A stretch of DNA of 64,000 nucleotides from Tragulus kanchil (Eukaryota > Chordata > Mammalia > Artiodactyla > Tragulidae). The DNA lies in assembly GCA_022376925.1 (NCBI GenBank), contig JAIOJX010000002.1, positions 63,636,001 through 63,700,000 of the forward strand, given 5' to 3'. The first letter of the stretch is position 1; each line of letters opens with the position of its first letter. The notes under the pieces were generated by a model. That model was not told the origin of the DNA and did no database searches. It saw only the letters and a list, made by a program, of their open reading frames with translations. Made by a program: the position numbers and the translations under genes. Below are positions 47,850-59,928 of the stretch, piece by piece.

Positions 47850-48430
47850 TTTTAGCAAGTGAAGGTCATCTCCAAAATAATGGTTTGATCCAGCTTTCAG
47901 AAGATCAATCATATGTATTTCACAGTTTAGAATAAACTTTTAAAATCAATGAAATTCAGTAACTTTATTATAAACATTATCAAAAATGCAGAAAAAATGA
48001 AGAAGAAACAGATCTATTTTAATATGATAAAGGGCATCATGAACCTACAGGTCATATCACACATAATGGTATGTTTAATGATAAGCGTAAGTACATTTAA
48101 GGGTATACTTTATCTAAGATTGAGAAAAGACAAAAATGTCTTAATTACTATAATTCAGTTTCTAGCCATAGCAATAAGGAAACAAACAAAAAAAGGGCCC
48201 GTTTATTAGAAGGAAAGAAGGAAAGCTGCCTCCATTTGCAGATGATATTTATATTCTACATATAAAATGCCAAGTAATCTATTAAAAGGATATGAAGAAC
48301 GAATAAGTTAATTTATAAGATACAAGGTTAGTATAAATCTCTGTATATTGATACTATCAACAAATAGTTGAAAATGAAATTTAAAAAGCAATACTATTTG
48401 CAACCTTGAAAAACAATGCCTTAGAGTCTT
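47850..48430 (+). pseudogene. Old L1 ORF2 fragment with reverse-transcriptase motif
   Basis: Sense-strand L1 polymerase region. ttt gca gat gat at 48235-48246 encodes FADD, the catalytic box of L1 reverse transcriptase. Downstream ttataagatacaaggttagt and gatactatcaacaaatagtt follow the L1 order. Frames are broken, with 86 codons the longest. Confidence 0.8.
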
Positions 48431-48819
48431 GGGACAGAGATAGGATCTAAAAAGTACTAACCCTCAAAGAAAAAAAAAGTTTTTAAACAGCCTTTGGAAG
48501 TGTAAGAAAGAACTTGATTATTTCTATAGATAAAACAGGGAATGTCTTAAAAGTTCCTCTTCCTGGGCTGGTTTCTCTACTACAGAAGAGTTTGTACTAT
48601 AATCAAAACACAAGGCTGCCTTTTAGTGCTGAATGGGTCAAACTGATGCTGATACTCTGAAGAAAGTACAGGTGCAGAATATGGGTTTTTTAACCTCATG
48701 ATCAATCCTCATCTGCACATTTGTTTCTCTGAATTAAAAAATGTCAAGATCAGTTCCTTCTCCCTCACATCTGGTATGATGCTTTGTAGAGAGAGTGTCA
48801 GATGTCATCTGTCATGTTC
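48431..48819. other. Gene-free stretch
   Basis: Nothing recognised beyond an A-rich run at 48468-48480. Confidence 0.45.
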
Positions 48820-48960
48820 TTGTTCATTAACCCATATTTACTGGAGGCTATTGTGTGCCTAGGCACTGGGCACATGTTGGAGATATTATCTGAAACAAGA
48901 TATACCCCTTTCCTCAACTGTGGTATCAGATGAGAAAATAGTCCTTGACAGCCAGTAAGT
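48820..48960 (-). mobile_element. L2-like fragment, antisense
   Basis: ttcattaacccatatttact then attgtgtgcctaggcactgg and gaaacaagatatacccc resemble a reversed L2-class terminus. The right part is duplicated at 49947. Confidence 0.5.
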
Positions 48961-49264
48961 ATTAGAGAGGAATGAGTAGAACATGACTCATTTGCTTTAG
49001 GAAGAGCATCCAGCCCAACTCTGAGTGGTGGTGATGGGACCTTAGTGATTCCAGAAAACTGATAGGAGGTAGGTGAGTGAAGCAAATTCATCGTCCCACA
49101 CTAGAAAAATATGCTGTGTAGATGACCCTTTCCTGGTTGCCTGTGTGGCTTTTTCTCTGTTGGCATAATATACTGGTTATTTAGGAAGGAGGCCCTTCTC
49201 ATTTTTTTACCCTAGAAGCTTTAAAACAGCACGATTTTAATTTTATAGTAAAAAACGAAAATCT

Positions 49265-49498
49265 GGGCTTCCCTAGTGGTCCAGTGGGTAAAGAATTCAC
49301 CTTGCAGTTCAGGGGGCACCAGTTTGACCCCTGGCCTGGGAAGATTGCACGTGCCACGGAGCAGCTAGACCAGTGTGTCAAATTACGAGCTAGCGCTCTT
49401 GAGTGCATGTGCCCAGAGCCGGTGCTATGCAATGAGAGAGGCCACCAGAGTGGGAGGCCCACACAGGCCATAGAATAAAGATGGAAGAAAAAAAAATC
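49265..49498 (+). mobile_element. Older CHR-like SINE copy
   Basis: Head gggcttccctagtggtccag and body (cctggcctgggaagattgca), diverged, with no GC-rich module. aaaatct flanks both ends. Confidence 0.88.
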
Positions 49499-50348
49499 TT
49501 CACCCACCATTATTTGAATAACCCAGAAACATTACATATTTCCATCCTTAATGACATTCTTCTTAAAATTTTGATATAATGTCTTATATCAAATATTTCA
49601 TTTGATGTTTCATTTTTGCTTATTTGCTGACTCCTTTCTTTTGTTCCCTTGACCTCCTATTCTAATAAATATGCATCATTTTGGTGTTTCATGAACTGTT
49701 TGCTCCATAGAAAATGGTAAAAGCAAACAACTACACAAAATAACATCATAATTGTCCTCTGCAACCAATATCCTCCTAGCATCTCTTTAAATAATCAGTT
49801 AGTCTGGACTTTTTCATAAATAGAAGTTCTTTCCAAATACAAATCAGTGAAATCTGAAAAAAAAAAGTGATTCATAACTTGTTTAAATTAAAACTTTATT
49901 GCCTAGCAGTAAAACCATGTTATGATGCTATGTTGCTTTTAAAAGGGGCACTGGGCACATGTTGGAGATATTATCTGAAACAAGATATACCCCTTTCCTC
50001 AACTGTGGTATCAGATGAGAAAATAGTCCTTGACAGCCAGTAAGTATTAGAGAGGAATGAGTAGAACATGACTCATTTGCTTTAGGAAGAGCATCCAGCC
50101 CAACTCTGAGTGGTGGTGATGGGACCTTAGTGATTCCAGAAAACTGATAGGAGGTAGGTGAGTGAAGCAAATTCATCGTCCCACACTAGAAAAATATGCT
50201 GTGTAGATGACCCTTTCCTGGTTGCCTGTGTGGCTTTTTCTCTGTTGGCATAATATACTGGTTATTTAGGAAGGAGGCCCTTCTCATTTTTTTACCCTAG
50301 AAGCTTTAAAACAGCACGATTTTAATTTTATAGTAAAAAACGAAAATC

Positions 50349-50582
50349 TGGGCTTCCCTAGTGGTCCAGTGGGTAAAGAATTCACCTTGCAGTTCAGGGG
50401 GCACCAGTTTGACCCCTGGCCTGGGAAGATTGCACGTGCCACGGAGCAGCTAGACCAGTGTGTCAAATTACGAGCTACCCTCTTGAGTGCATGTGCCCAG
50501 AGCCGGTGCTATGCAATGAGAGAGGCCACCAGAGTGGGAGGCCCACACAGGCCATAGAATAAAGATGGAAGAAAAAAAAATC
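50349..50582 (+). mobile_element. Older CHR-like SINE, second copy
   Basis: Copy of 49265-49498 in duplication G. Confidence 0.88.
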
Positions 50583-50846
50583 TTCACCCACCATTATTTG
50601 AATAACCCAGAAACATTACATATTTCCATCCTTAATGACATTCTTCTTAAAATTTTGATATAATGTCTTATATCAAATATTTCATTTGATGTTTCATTTT
50701 TGCTTATTTGCTGACTCCTTTCTTTTGTTCCCTTGACCTCCTATTCTAATAAATATGCATCATTTTGGTGTTTCATGAACTGTTTGCTCCATAGAAAATG
50801 GTAAAAGCAAACAACTACACAAAATAACATCATAATTGTCCTCTGC

Positions 50847-53139
50847 AACCAATATCCTCCTAGCATCTCTTTAAATAATCAGTTAGTCTGGACTTTTTCA
50901 TAAATAGAAGTTCTTTCCAAATACAAATCAGTGAAATCTGAGAAAATTCATAACGTTTATTACTTATTCCAAACCATGCTTATTCCTCCGAGTGATTACA
51001 CATCAAATCTTGTTTTAGCAGGATTCAAAACCTTTCTGAATTAGAATGCCTAGCAGTAAAAGTCTCATCTCAGCCTGAAGAAGATAGCTGTTATAAAAAT
51101 GTCTCCATTCTGTAGGAGATGGTGCGCTTTAAAGAACACACCTATCCATTGAATGTTCTTTTATTCTAGGTGCCAAGATTGTGGTAGGAACATGGGGCTC
51201 AACAAAACGGACACAGTCCTTGCTCTCTTGGAACATTCACATTCTTACATGTATGGAATTTTAATTTGAATCTCTCCATGTTCTGGATGTCTTACCAAGG
51301 CAAGTACTACACCTGTGATTTTCTGATCACCATATCCTCCTAGGAGAGTGTCATCAGTTGTTCAGGATAAAACCTGGGGGATGATGACATAACTGAGGAA
51401 TTTCTGGATTCTACATTATGAGCAGAACCAGAGAGTTATTTTTCTCTGAGAAAAGACAGTGAATTGTTCTGCTTTTCTATAAAATAATGGTGAAATTGAA
51501 CACCTTCTGCAGTGTTGTGTTTACAGAGACAATGAAAAACACATCTGGACGATAAATAGATGCATGCCAGATGTCAGGGGCTGTCTTGAATTGCTTCAGT
51601 AATGAGGTCACCTTTGAAAAATCAACTGCAGTGATGTAGTCACCTAATTAAGCTGCTGAGAATCCTCTGTCTTTTCCCAGTATCTGTATAGCATGTGCAT
51701 AAATTAAACAGGGGAGTTCAATGAGGAATGTGATTGCAGTTACTACCCCTCTAGCTTTCAGGTATTCAGTGGTAACACTTTTGTCTATAATTCTCCAAGC
51801 ATTGTGATATTGCTTTAGGTTGCTGCTTATTATTTTGCTGAGTAAGATAGAGGTCTAGATCTTTTGGGGAATATTCTGTTTTATTTGGTGGGGGTGATTT
51901 TCTGCCTTGAAAACCTTCATGATAATGGCAGAGAGTTTATCATGGGCAGGTGGGGGCATGTTCCCTTCTCACAGAAAGGTTAAGAAAAGATGTAACCAAT
52001 ATCCTCCTAGCATCTCTTTAAATAATCAGTTAGTCTGGACTTTTCATAAATAGAAGTTCTTTCCAAATACAAATCAGTGAAATCTGAGAAAATTCATAAC
52101 GTTTATTACTTATTCCAAACCATGCTTATTCCTCCGAGTGATTACACATCAAATCTTGTTTTAGCAGGATTCAAAACCTTTCTGAATTAGAATGCCTAGC
52201 AGTAAAAGTCTCATCTCAGCCTGAAGAAGATAGCTGTTATAAAAATGTCTCCATTCTGTAGGAGATGGTGCGCTTTAAAGAACACACCTATCCATTGAAT
52301 GTTCTTTTATTCTAGGTGCCAAGATTGTGGTAGGAACATGGGGCTCAACAAAACGGACACAGTCCTTGCTCTCTTGGAACATTCACATTCTTACATGTAT
52401 GGAATTTTAATTTGAATCTCTCCATGTTCTGGATGTCTTACCAAGGCAAGTACTACACCTGTGATTTTCTGATCACCATATCCTCCTAGGAGAGTGTCAT
52501 CAGTTGTTCAGGATAAAACCTGGGGGATGATGACATAACTGAGGAATTTCTGGATTCTACATTATGAACAGAACCAGAGAGTTATTTTTCTCTGAGAAAA
52601 GACAGTGAATTGTTCTGCTTTTCTATAAAATAATGGTGAAATTGAACACCTTCTGCAGTGTTGTGTTTACAGAGACAATGAAAAACACATCTGGACGATA
52701 AATAGATGCATGCCAGATGTCAGGGGCTGTCTTGAATTGCTTCAGTAATGAGGTCACCTTTGAAAAATCAACTGCAGTGATGTAGTCACCTAATTAAGCT
52801 GCTGAGAATCCTCTGTCTTTTCCCAGTATCTGTATAGCATGTGCATAAATTAAACAGGGGAGTTCAATGAGGAATGTGATTGCAGTTACTACCCCTCTAG
52901 CTTTCAGGTATTCAGTGGTAACACTTTTGTCTATAATTCTCCAAGCATTGTGATATTGCTTTAGGTTGCTGCTTATTATTTTGCTGAGTAAGATAGAGGT
53001 CTAGATCTTTTGGGGAATATTCTGTTTTATTTGGTGGGGGTGATTTTCTGCCTTGAAAACCTTCATGATAATGGCAGAGAGTTTATCATGGGCAGGTGGG
53101 GGCATGTTCCCTTCTCACAGAAAGGTTAAGAAAAGATGT
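50847..53139. repeat. Tandem duplication H (50847-51993 / 51994-53139)
   Basis: Copies of 1,147 and 1,146 bases with no spacer. Differences: one T lost in a T run near the copy-2 start and one substitution (G at 51422, A at 52568). The first 95 bases also occur at 49764-49857, so that stretch exists three times. Copy 2 ends where an LTR-like element begins (tgtccgggct). Confidence 0.97.
51165..51255 (-). mobile_element. L2 3' fragment, antisense
   Basis: tattctaggtgccaagattg, aacaaaacggacacagtcct and ctcttggaacattcacattc match the reversed L2 terminus. Repeated at about 52312-52401. Confidence 0.65.
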
Positions 53140-53584
53140 CCGGGCTGAGCAGACAAGTGTCTGCTCACATTGAGGATAGGCCTTGCCTGCAAGCCTCACC
53201 TCTCTGAGACCAATACAGAGCACAGAGGTTCTTCCTCTTACCCGCTTTTTAATGTTAATGAAACATTTTACCACCCAAAGGAGTACCCTTTGTAACTAAG
53301 AATTGTAGGAATGTTTTTCTATAAACAAGGTGTTGTTGGGGGAGAAAGGGCTTCGGTGATGACTTTGTTTACATCTCTAAAGAGACAGAAAGCTTCTTTA
53401 TGATGACTAATTAATTTAAAATTTCTAGTTGGAAAAAAAAAATAATTTCTAGTTGGAAAAAATATAAAGAAACTATGGTCAAATAAGCCTGGATTCTGCC
53501 TCTAGCGATGAGGAATGGGTGACTTATGCCACTTTGCCCGAGCGGCATTCTCCTCATAAGATTAAGAGACCTAAAAGTACATAA

Positions 53585-53733
53585 GGGACTTCCCTGATGG
53601 TCCAGTGGTTAAGACTGTGCGTTCCCAAGGCAGGGGGCCCAGGTTCGATCCCTGGTCAGGGAACTAGATCCCACATGCTGGAACTAGTAAGTCCCAGGGC
53701 AGCCAAATAAATAAATAATTAAAAAAAAAAAGA
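53585..53733 (+). mobile_element. Short CHR-related SINE (about 150 bp) with A tail
   Basis: gggacttccctgatggtcca, ggttcgatccctggtcaggg, gcagccaaataaataaataa. Target duplications aaagtacataag / aaagtaaataag flank it. It lies inside the LTR-like element, so it is younger. Confidence 0.88.
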
Positions 53734-54029
53734 AAGTAAATAAGAAGTCTTCTAGTTTCCTGGAAAGGGAGGTCCCTGTGGCAACCTTCTGTTTGCTTAA
53801 AGATAGTTTAACTTGCATTTGGCTCATGTGGTAAAAGTAGAGTTTTTCTTTTAATCACAGTTTGAATAGGTAAGTGATAATTTTTATTTTAATGATATTA
53901 TATGTATATATAAGGTTTCACTTGTAGAAAGGGGAAGAGGAATAGTAACATACATTGTTTGTTTCTCTGAGTTTTAATCCACACAGCAGTTAAAGGCAGA
54001 TAAGCTCACCAGCCCGGAAAGCCTCTGTG

Positions 54030-54172
54030 GCCCGTGGAGAATTCTGTGCTCTGTGGAGATTCTGTGCCCTGCAGAGAGTTCTCAGAAAATTCTGTGCTGC
54101 ACAGAGGATTCTGCGGCCTGCAGAGGATTCTGTGCTCTGCAGAAAATTCTTAGAAAATTCTGTGCCACAAAG
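54030..54172. repeat. Imperfect tandem repeat, 20-24 bp units
   Basis: About six units of the form attctgtgc(t/c)ctg(c/t)agag with some atgc changes. It lies directly upstream of a TATA-like box. Confidence 0.85.
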
Positions 54173-54534
54173 AGAGAATTTTCATTATAAAAAGGAGAGA
54201 GTAGATTGTGCAGGAGGCTCGCTCATGGAGATCGGCTGCGCCGATGTGAGACAGAGACTCTCCAGCTCTGGGGTGAGAACATCTGTTTACATTTGATTTG
54301 AGTTCTGATTATTTCTGATTACTTGTGCTTGCCTTTATTTGATGATTAATAAACCCACTCTTGGTTTGACAATACTTGAGACCACGAGACTTTATTGTCG
54401 AGGTCCGAGGCTCAGGCCCTGAGGGGACCACGCCATGTTCGTGTAAAGGTCTCTGAGCTATTTAATATAGTTTCTCTTAGTGAGAACTAGTGAGAATAGT
54501 AATCAGAGTAAACTCCAACGCGGTGCCCACGACA

Positions 54535-55031
54535 AGTTCATAACAGCTTCTGAGTATATGTATTCCAACTCTTCACTCAGGAAGGAAAATTAAGTTACAG
54601 AATGGGTTTGCAGAACCACAGGGCCCCTGGTAACACTAAGAACCAAATTTCTAACTATCCTTTGCCAGTGGACCACAGTGGGACTCTGGTCAGAATGCAG
54701 TAAGCCCCAGAAAGATCTGGGTACTTCCCTTTTCCCCAGATAGTGACGTCACTCTGGTAAATAATCACACATGCTTTGGGAGGGAATGAGGAGATAGAAC
54801 TAAGTATCTATTCGTGATGGAGGAATCCTCTCTGAGTGCACCCAGACTCTAGTGTTCTAACTCAGGTCTGGAAATTAGGTGGAGAGCCATGGTTTTCTAT
54901 TGTGATTTAAATCAAGTCCATTTTCACCACAATACAAGCTACTATAGGTTAAGTAGGACCTTAGTGTGATACTCAGATATCCAGCTTTAAAGAGACCATG
55001 ACTTTTTTACCCACTTCCAAAGATCTGTTTT
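54535..55031. other. Gene-free stretch
   Basis: Nothing recognised. Confidence 0.5.
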
Positions 55032-55250
55032 GGGACTTTCTTGGTAGTGCAATGGTAAAGAATCTGCTTGCCAATGCAGGAGACATGGGTTTGATCCCCC
55101 GAGGAAGATCTCCTTGCTAAGGAAATGGCAACAGAAATGGTTACCCACTCCAGTATTCTTGCCTGGAAAATCCCATGGACAGAGGAGCCTGGCAGGCTAC
55201 AGTTTATGGAGTCCCAAAGAATTGGACATAACTTAGCAACTAAATACCAA
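55032..55250 (+). mobile_element. Bov-tA SINE
   Basis: Head gggactttcttggtagtgca with a short internal deletion and a local duplication (aatggcaacagaaatggtta), full Bov-A body. Confidence 0.9.
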
Positions 55251-55403
55251 AAGCTCTCTGAAAGTCACACATTCTGTAACCATTCTATCCTTATTGCCCA
55301 CTATGATAATCACTCACCTAGCCTCATGTAGCCTCTTCTACCCTGGTTATACTTTATTTCCATTAAATCCTAGAAACCATTTGAATGTCAATATCTCCCA
55401 CCT

Positions 55404-55745
55404 TCATTTGTGGCCAAAGAGGAAGCAATTAGTATCTTGATGAGAAGTCTTCTGGGTCTTCACAGGGACCAGTAGGTCGTTGAGCCAGTCCTCTTGGATA
55501 GTGCCACGCACATAATCCCTATATCTATAACCTCTCACATCCCCTTTATATCATACACAGGAATTTCAAGCATCTCAACTTCATTCATCACAGTCTCCAC
55601 AAGACCAGGATTTGGATAATCAAATGAAGAAACCATTAGAGTCTTCCCCTGCTGTTCAAGCTCATACATCAAATGCAGACCCTTTGGTAAGAACCCCTCC
55701 ATTGATAAATTATGTCCCTTTTTCTTCCCTGGGCTAGCAATCTCA
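55404..55745 (-). pseudogene. Possible processed pseudogene fragment, parent unknown
   Basis: The minus strand from 55745 reads openly through KGLHLMYELEQQGKTLMV and ETVMNEVEMLEIPVYD to a stop at about 55535. In the next frame it stays open (GYRYRDYVRGTIQEDWLNDL) to a stop at 55404. Continuity across one probable frameshift near 55550 looks protein-derived. The 5' side runs into a CA microsatellite. I do not recognise the parent, and there is no start codon or poly-A tail that I can defend. Confidence 0.3.
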
Positions 55746-55748
55746 GAA

Positions 55749-55826
55749 TACACACACACAGACACACACACACAGACACACACACACACAGAGACACACA
55801 CACACACACATACAGACACACCCCTT
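55749..55826. repeat. (CACACACAGA)n microsatellite
   Basis: About 78 bases of CA repeats with regularly spaced GA interruptions, read backwards as a TG-rich run that translates to a spurious VCVCV peptide. Confidence 0.95.
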
Positions 55827-55894
55827 TTCTCCTGATATAATTTTTGCTATTACCTAAACTCTAGATCCTATTGATTTTTTCATTAATTTCCTTT

Positions 55895-56267
55895 TTCTGT
55901 TCTAGGACCCAATCCAGGGTACAACAATGGATTTTAATTTTCATATTTCTTTGGTCTCCTTTGGTATGTGACAGTTTCTTAGTCTTTCCTGTTTTTTTTT
56001 TTTTTTTTTATGATTGTCAGTTTTGAGGAATAGTGTTCAGGTATTTTAGAGAATCCTGCTCAGTTTAAGATCGTCTTATTGTAAACTTGTAATTTGGGGG
56101 AAATAATTCTATATAGATGAGTGCCCTTCTTATCACTTTGTATCAGGAGGTAGAAAGTATCCAAATGACATCACTGGTGATGTCAACCTTCATCATTTGG
56201 TTAAGGTGGTGTCTGCCAAGATTCTCCACTGGAAAGTTGCTACTTCCCTTTTCCATATCTATTCTAT
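55895..56267 (-). mobile_element. Old L1 (L1M/L1ME-type) 3' region, antisense
   Basis: ctttggtctcctttggtatg, gacagtttcttagtctttcc, catcactggtgatgtcaacc, tggttaaggtggtgtctgcc, and attctccactggaaagttgc occur in the order of the antisense L1M end. A T run of about 18 lies at 55992. Confidence 0.8.
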
Positions 56268-58376
56268 GGAAGTAAGCCACTAAGTTCTCTGGGAATGTTA
56301 AAGCTAAAACTAGTGGAACACATTTGATCTATTTTTAAAGGAGAGATCTTTAGACTCTGCCGGTTGTAGAGGAAGCCGGTCTGCAAGGTGGGGTGAGAAA
56401 GCTGACACAAGCGGAAGATGCAGATGAGAAATGGACAGAATCCTGACAGCATTTCCATACTCTGAGGTTCAGAGAAGCCCCCTGTCCTCTCAAGGTTATA
56501 TTTTGTACCACAACTGTCAGAAAAAACCTCTCTTTTCACCTAAACTAGCTTAGGTTGGATTTCTACATGTACAATTTAAAAGATCCAAGTAACTTCCTAC
56601 CTCACTGGATTGCTATGAGAATTAAATGCTAAAAAATACGCAAAGGAGGTGCCTATTGCAGAATGAGACACAGAGTAATAATGATAAGTGTTGGATATTA
56701 TTAACTGATACAGATTAGTATTTTTGAAGTATTATATACAAATGTATTGTGGAAGTAAATTAATGACCAAGAATTTCTTGACAAAGCTTAAGAATCTGAG
56801 ATCACACGTTAAGAATATTTGTTATTGTAGCATTGGATTCAATGAGAAGTGAAGAGTGGCAGTGTGTAACATGACCTTGCTGTCTGTTCGATAACTAAGC
56901 CATGTTTGTGTTAGATTCAGTGGCAAGAAAAGAGCAGCCTGATATTTGAAGTGCATAATTATCCACATTCTTCTTCCCCAAGGAAAGTGCCATCAGAGCT
57001 AAATCTTTTAGTCAAGAAGCATCTTTGATTCACAAATACTGTGAGCATCCTTAATGTCCCATGACTATTACCTGGAGCAGTTTTAGACTTGAAGTGCAGA
57101 GAGAGGGAGAAATGAACATTTATATCTTTAGTGCATATCACTAGTTGATCTGTTATGACATTTATCTATGGTCATGAAATGAAAGAATAATTTAGGCATT
57201 AATGCCTTTGAATTACTCCCATTTAGTTCTCCTTTCATACATTCTTTTCACAATGGGAAAATAACAGGTATCAAAAGAATCTAATGCTCTTCAATAGCAT
57301 CATGGCTCTGCCTTTTCTCTTGGGAATTCAATTTAACAGGTTTAAAAAGGAAGTAAGCCACTAAGTTCTCTGGGAATGTTAAAGCTAAAACTAGTGGAAC
57401 ACATTTGATCTATTTTTAAAGGAGAGATCTTTAGACTCTGCCGGTTGTAGAGGAAGCCGGTCTGCAAGGTGGGGTGAGAAAGCTGACACAAGCGGAAGAT
57501 GCAGATGAGAAATGGACAGAATCCTGACAGCATTTCCATACTCTGAGGTTCAGAGAAGCCCCCTGTCCTCTCAAGGTTATATTTTGTACCACAACTGTCA
57601 GAAAAAACCTCTCTTTTCACCTAAACTAGCTTAGGTTGGATTTCTACATGTACAATTTAAAAGATCCAAGTAACTTCCTACCTCACTGGATTGCTATGAG
57701 AATTAAATGCTAAAAAATACGCAAAGGAGGTGCCTATTGCAGAATGAGACACAGAGTAATAATGATAAGTGTTGGATATTATTAACTGATACAGATTAGT
57801 ATTTTTGAAGTATTATATACAAATGTATTGTGGAAGTAAATTAATGACCAAGAATTTCTTGACAAAGCTTAAGAATCTGAGATCACACGTTAAGAATATT
57901 TGTTATTGTAGCATTGGATTCAATGAGAAGTGAAGAGTGGCAGTGTGTAACATGACCTTGCTGTCTGTTCGATAACTAAGCCATGTTTGTGTTAGATTCA
58001 GTGGCAAGAAAAGAGCAGCCTGATATTTGAAGTGCATAATTATCCACATTCTTCTTCCCCAAGGAAAGTGCCATCAGAGCTAAATCTTTTAGTCAAGAAG
58101 CATCTTTGATTCACAAATACTGTGAGCATCCTTAATGTCCCATGACTATTACCTGGAGCAGTTTTAGACTTGAAGTGCAGAGAGAGGGAGAAATGAACAT
58201 TTATATCTTTAGTGCATATCACTAGTTGATCTGTTATGACATTTATCTATGGTCATGAAATGAAAGAATAATTTAGGCATTAATGCCTTTGAATTACTCC
58301 CATTTAGTTCTCCCTTTCATACATTCTTTTTCACAATGGGAAAATAACAGGTATCAAAAAGACAAGCTCTTAATAG
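56268..58376. repeat. Duplication I (56268-57276 / 57349-58360)
   Basis: Copies share about 1.0 kb. The tail of copy 1 (57277-57348) is a corrupted version of 58361-58440, with small indels, homopolymer losses and a missing segment. The first copy ends with the corrupted sequence joined directly to the start of copy 2 (ggaagtaagccac). Confidence 0.94.
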
Positions 58377-58678
58377 CTCTTCAAATGAAGTCATCATGGC
58401 TCTGCCTTTTCTCTTGAGGAATTCAATTATGAATTATTTCACATTCCTAATTCAGTCCTGATTTTCTAAAAGGAAATTTAGTATGAAAGAAGTGCGGTGG
58501 AGAGGCAACCGAGTGTTTAAGGGTCTAAAATGGGCTGTCTCTATGTAATAAAAGCAGAATATGCTCAGTGGTCAGTGCCAGTTTCTGGGAAAATTAGAGA
58601 TGCTTGGCAGTAATGGCATAGATCACATTGAAGGCATCCCAACTTCGAGAAGTTCCGTAAGAAAATGTCAAAGAGGGA

Positions 58679-58884
58679 TGTGCTTAGTCGCTCAATTGTG
58701 TCAGACTCTTTGTGACCCCAGGGACTGCAGCCTGCCTGGTTCCTCTGTCCTTGGGGATTCTCCAGACAAGAATACTGGAGTGGGTTGCCATGCCCTCCTT
58801 TAGGGGACCTTCCCAACCCAGGGACGGAACCCAGGTCTTCTGCATTGCAGGCAGATTCTTTACCCTCTGAGCCACCAGGGAAGA
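58679..58884 (-). mobile_element. Bov-tA SINE, antisense
   Basis: Body (ctttgtgaccccagggactg; caagaatactggagtgggtt) and reversed head (gagccaccagggaag). Confidence 0.93.
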
Positions 58885-59119
58885 AGGGCTATACTGAGCT
58901 ATGCCCAGACAAAATGGTAAGACAGAAAAAAAGTCCACATGTTATGTCATCCTGACCTGGGCATCAACACCCTCCAGTCTTTCTCTGGTTAATGAAACTG
59001 AGGGACTTCATGCTTAGACCCATTGTTTCAGATCTAAACATTCACCTTCCCTTTATAATCCATTAACCCTTCAGTGAACCTCTGTTGAACAGTAAAGAAG
59101 ATAAAAATACACACATATA

Positions 59120-59255
59120 TAAATCTGCCATGGTCCCAATCCTCCATGAACTTGTGTTTCAGTGGGAGAGGAAAAACAAGTATATAGACAACAAAGGCAT
59201 ATGGGAGAGTGCTGTTAGAGAAGGACAAAGAATCAGGAAAAGAAAAGAAGAGTCA
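59120..59255 (-). mobile_element. L2 fragment, antisense
   Basis: ggtcccaatcctccatgaac, ttgtgtttcagtgggagagg and gagagtgctgttagagaagg fit the reversed L2 3' region. Repeated at 60162-60297. Confidence 0.6.
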
Positions 59256-59722
59256 TTAGAAGCAGAATGAATAGGTGTGGTTTGAGAGACACTGAGTGTG
59301 AGAGACACTTTGTCTAACATTAGAAAAAGTTAATGAAGAGGAATATTAAGGAAGACACCTGGACCTGATGTTTGTATTTGTATACAAGTGTATAAACATT
59401 TGTATTATAAGTGTAAAATACTCTTCAAATGAAGTCATCATGGCTCTGCCTTTTCTCTTGAGGAATTCAATTATGAATTATTTCACATTCCTAATTCAGT
59501 CCTGATTTTCTAAAAGGAAATTTAGTATGAAAGAAGTGCGGTGGAGAGGCAACCGAGTGTTTAAGGGTCTAAAATGGGCTGTCTCTATGTAATAAAAGCA
59601 GAATATGCTCAGTGGTCAGTGCCAGTTTCTGGGAAAATTAGAGATGCTTGGCAGTAATGGCATAGATCACATTGAAGGCATCCCAACTTCGAGAAGTTCC
59701 GTAAGAAAATGTCAAAGAGGGA

Positions 59723-59928
59723 TGTGCTTAGTCGCTCAATTGTGTCAGACTCTTTGTGACCCCAGGGACTGCAGCCTGCCTGGTTCCTCTGTCCTTGGGG
59801 ATTCTCCAGACAAGAATACTGGAGTGGGTTGCCATGCCCTCCTTTAGGGGACCTTCCCAACCCAGGGACGGAACCCAGGTCTTCTGCATTGCAGGCAGAT
59901 TCTTTACCCTCTGAGCCACCAGGGAAGA
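59723..59928 (-). mobile_element. Bov-tA SINE, second copy
   Basis: Copy of 58679-58884 in duplication J. Confidence 0.93.

Larger units (their letters stand above)
48862..50941. repeat. Duplication G (48862-49857 / 49947-50941)
   Basis: Copies of 996 and 995 bases. The 89-base spacer (49858-49946) is a garbled version of the true downstream sequence at 50941-51062: it shares gattcataac, aaaccatg and cctagcagtaaaa in part. A one-base deletion (gctagcgctc / gctaccctc) lies inside the SINE copy. Confidence 0.94.
53137..54534 (+). mobile_element. Putative retroviral LTR with long U3, split by a SINE
   Basis: From tgtccgggctg to about gtgcccacgaca. The 3' part contains a TATA-like cattataaaaaggaga (54182) and an AATAAA (54347) in correct order, followed by a U5-like stretch. 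Imperfect tandem units of about 20-24 bases (attctgtgctctgcagag) at 54030-54170 lie just upstream of the TATA, as in enhancer repeats. Flanking duplications were not found, and neither boundary is proven. No retroviral coding sequence adjoins. Confidence 0.5.

Noticed and set aside
55535..55819. Protein with VCVCV repeat N-terminus
   Set aside because: The N-terminal part is the CA microsatellite read backwards; only the downstream part (55404-55745) was kept as a possible pseudogene.
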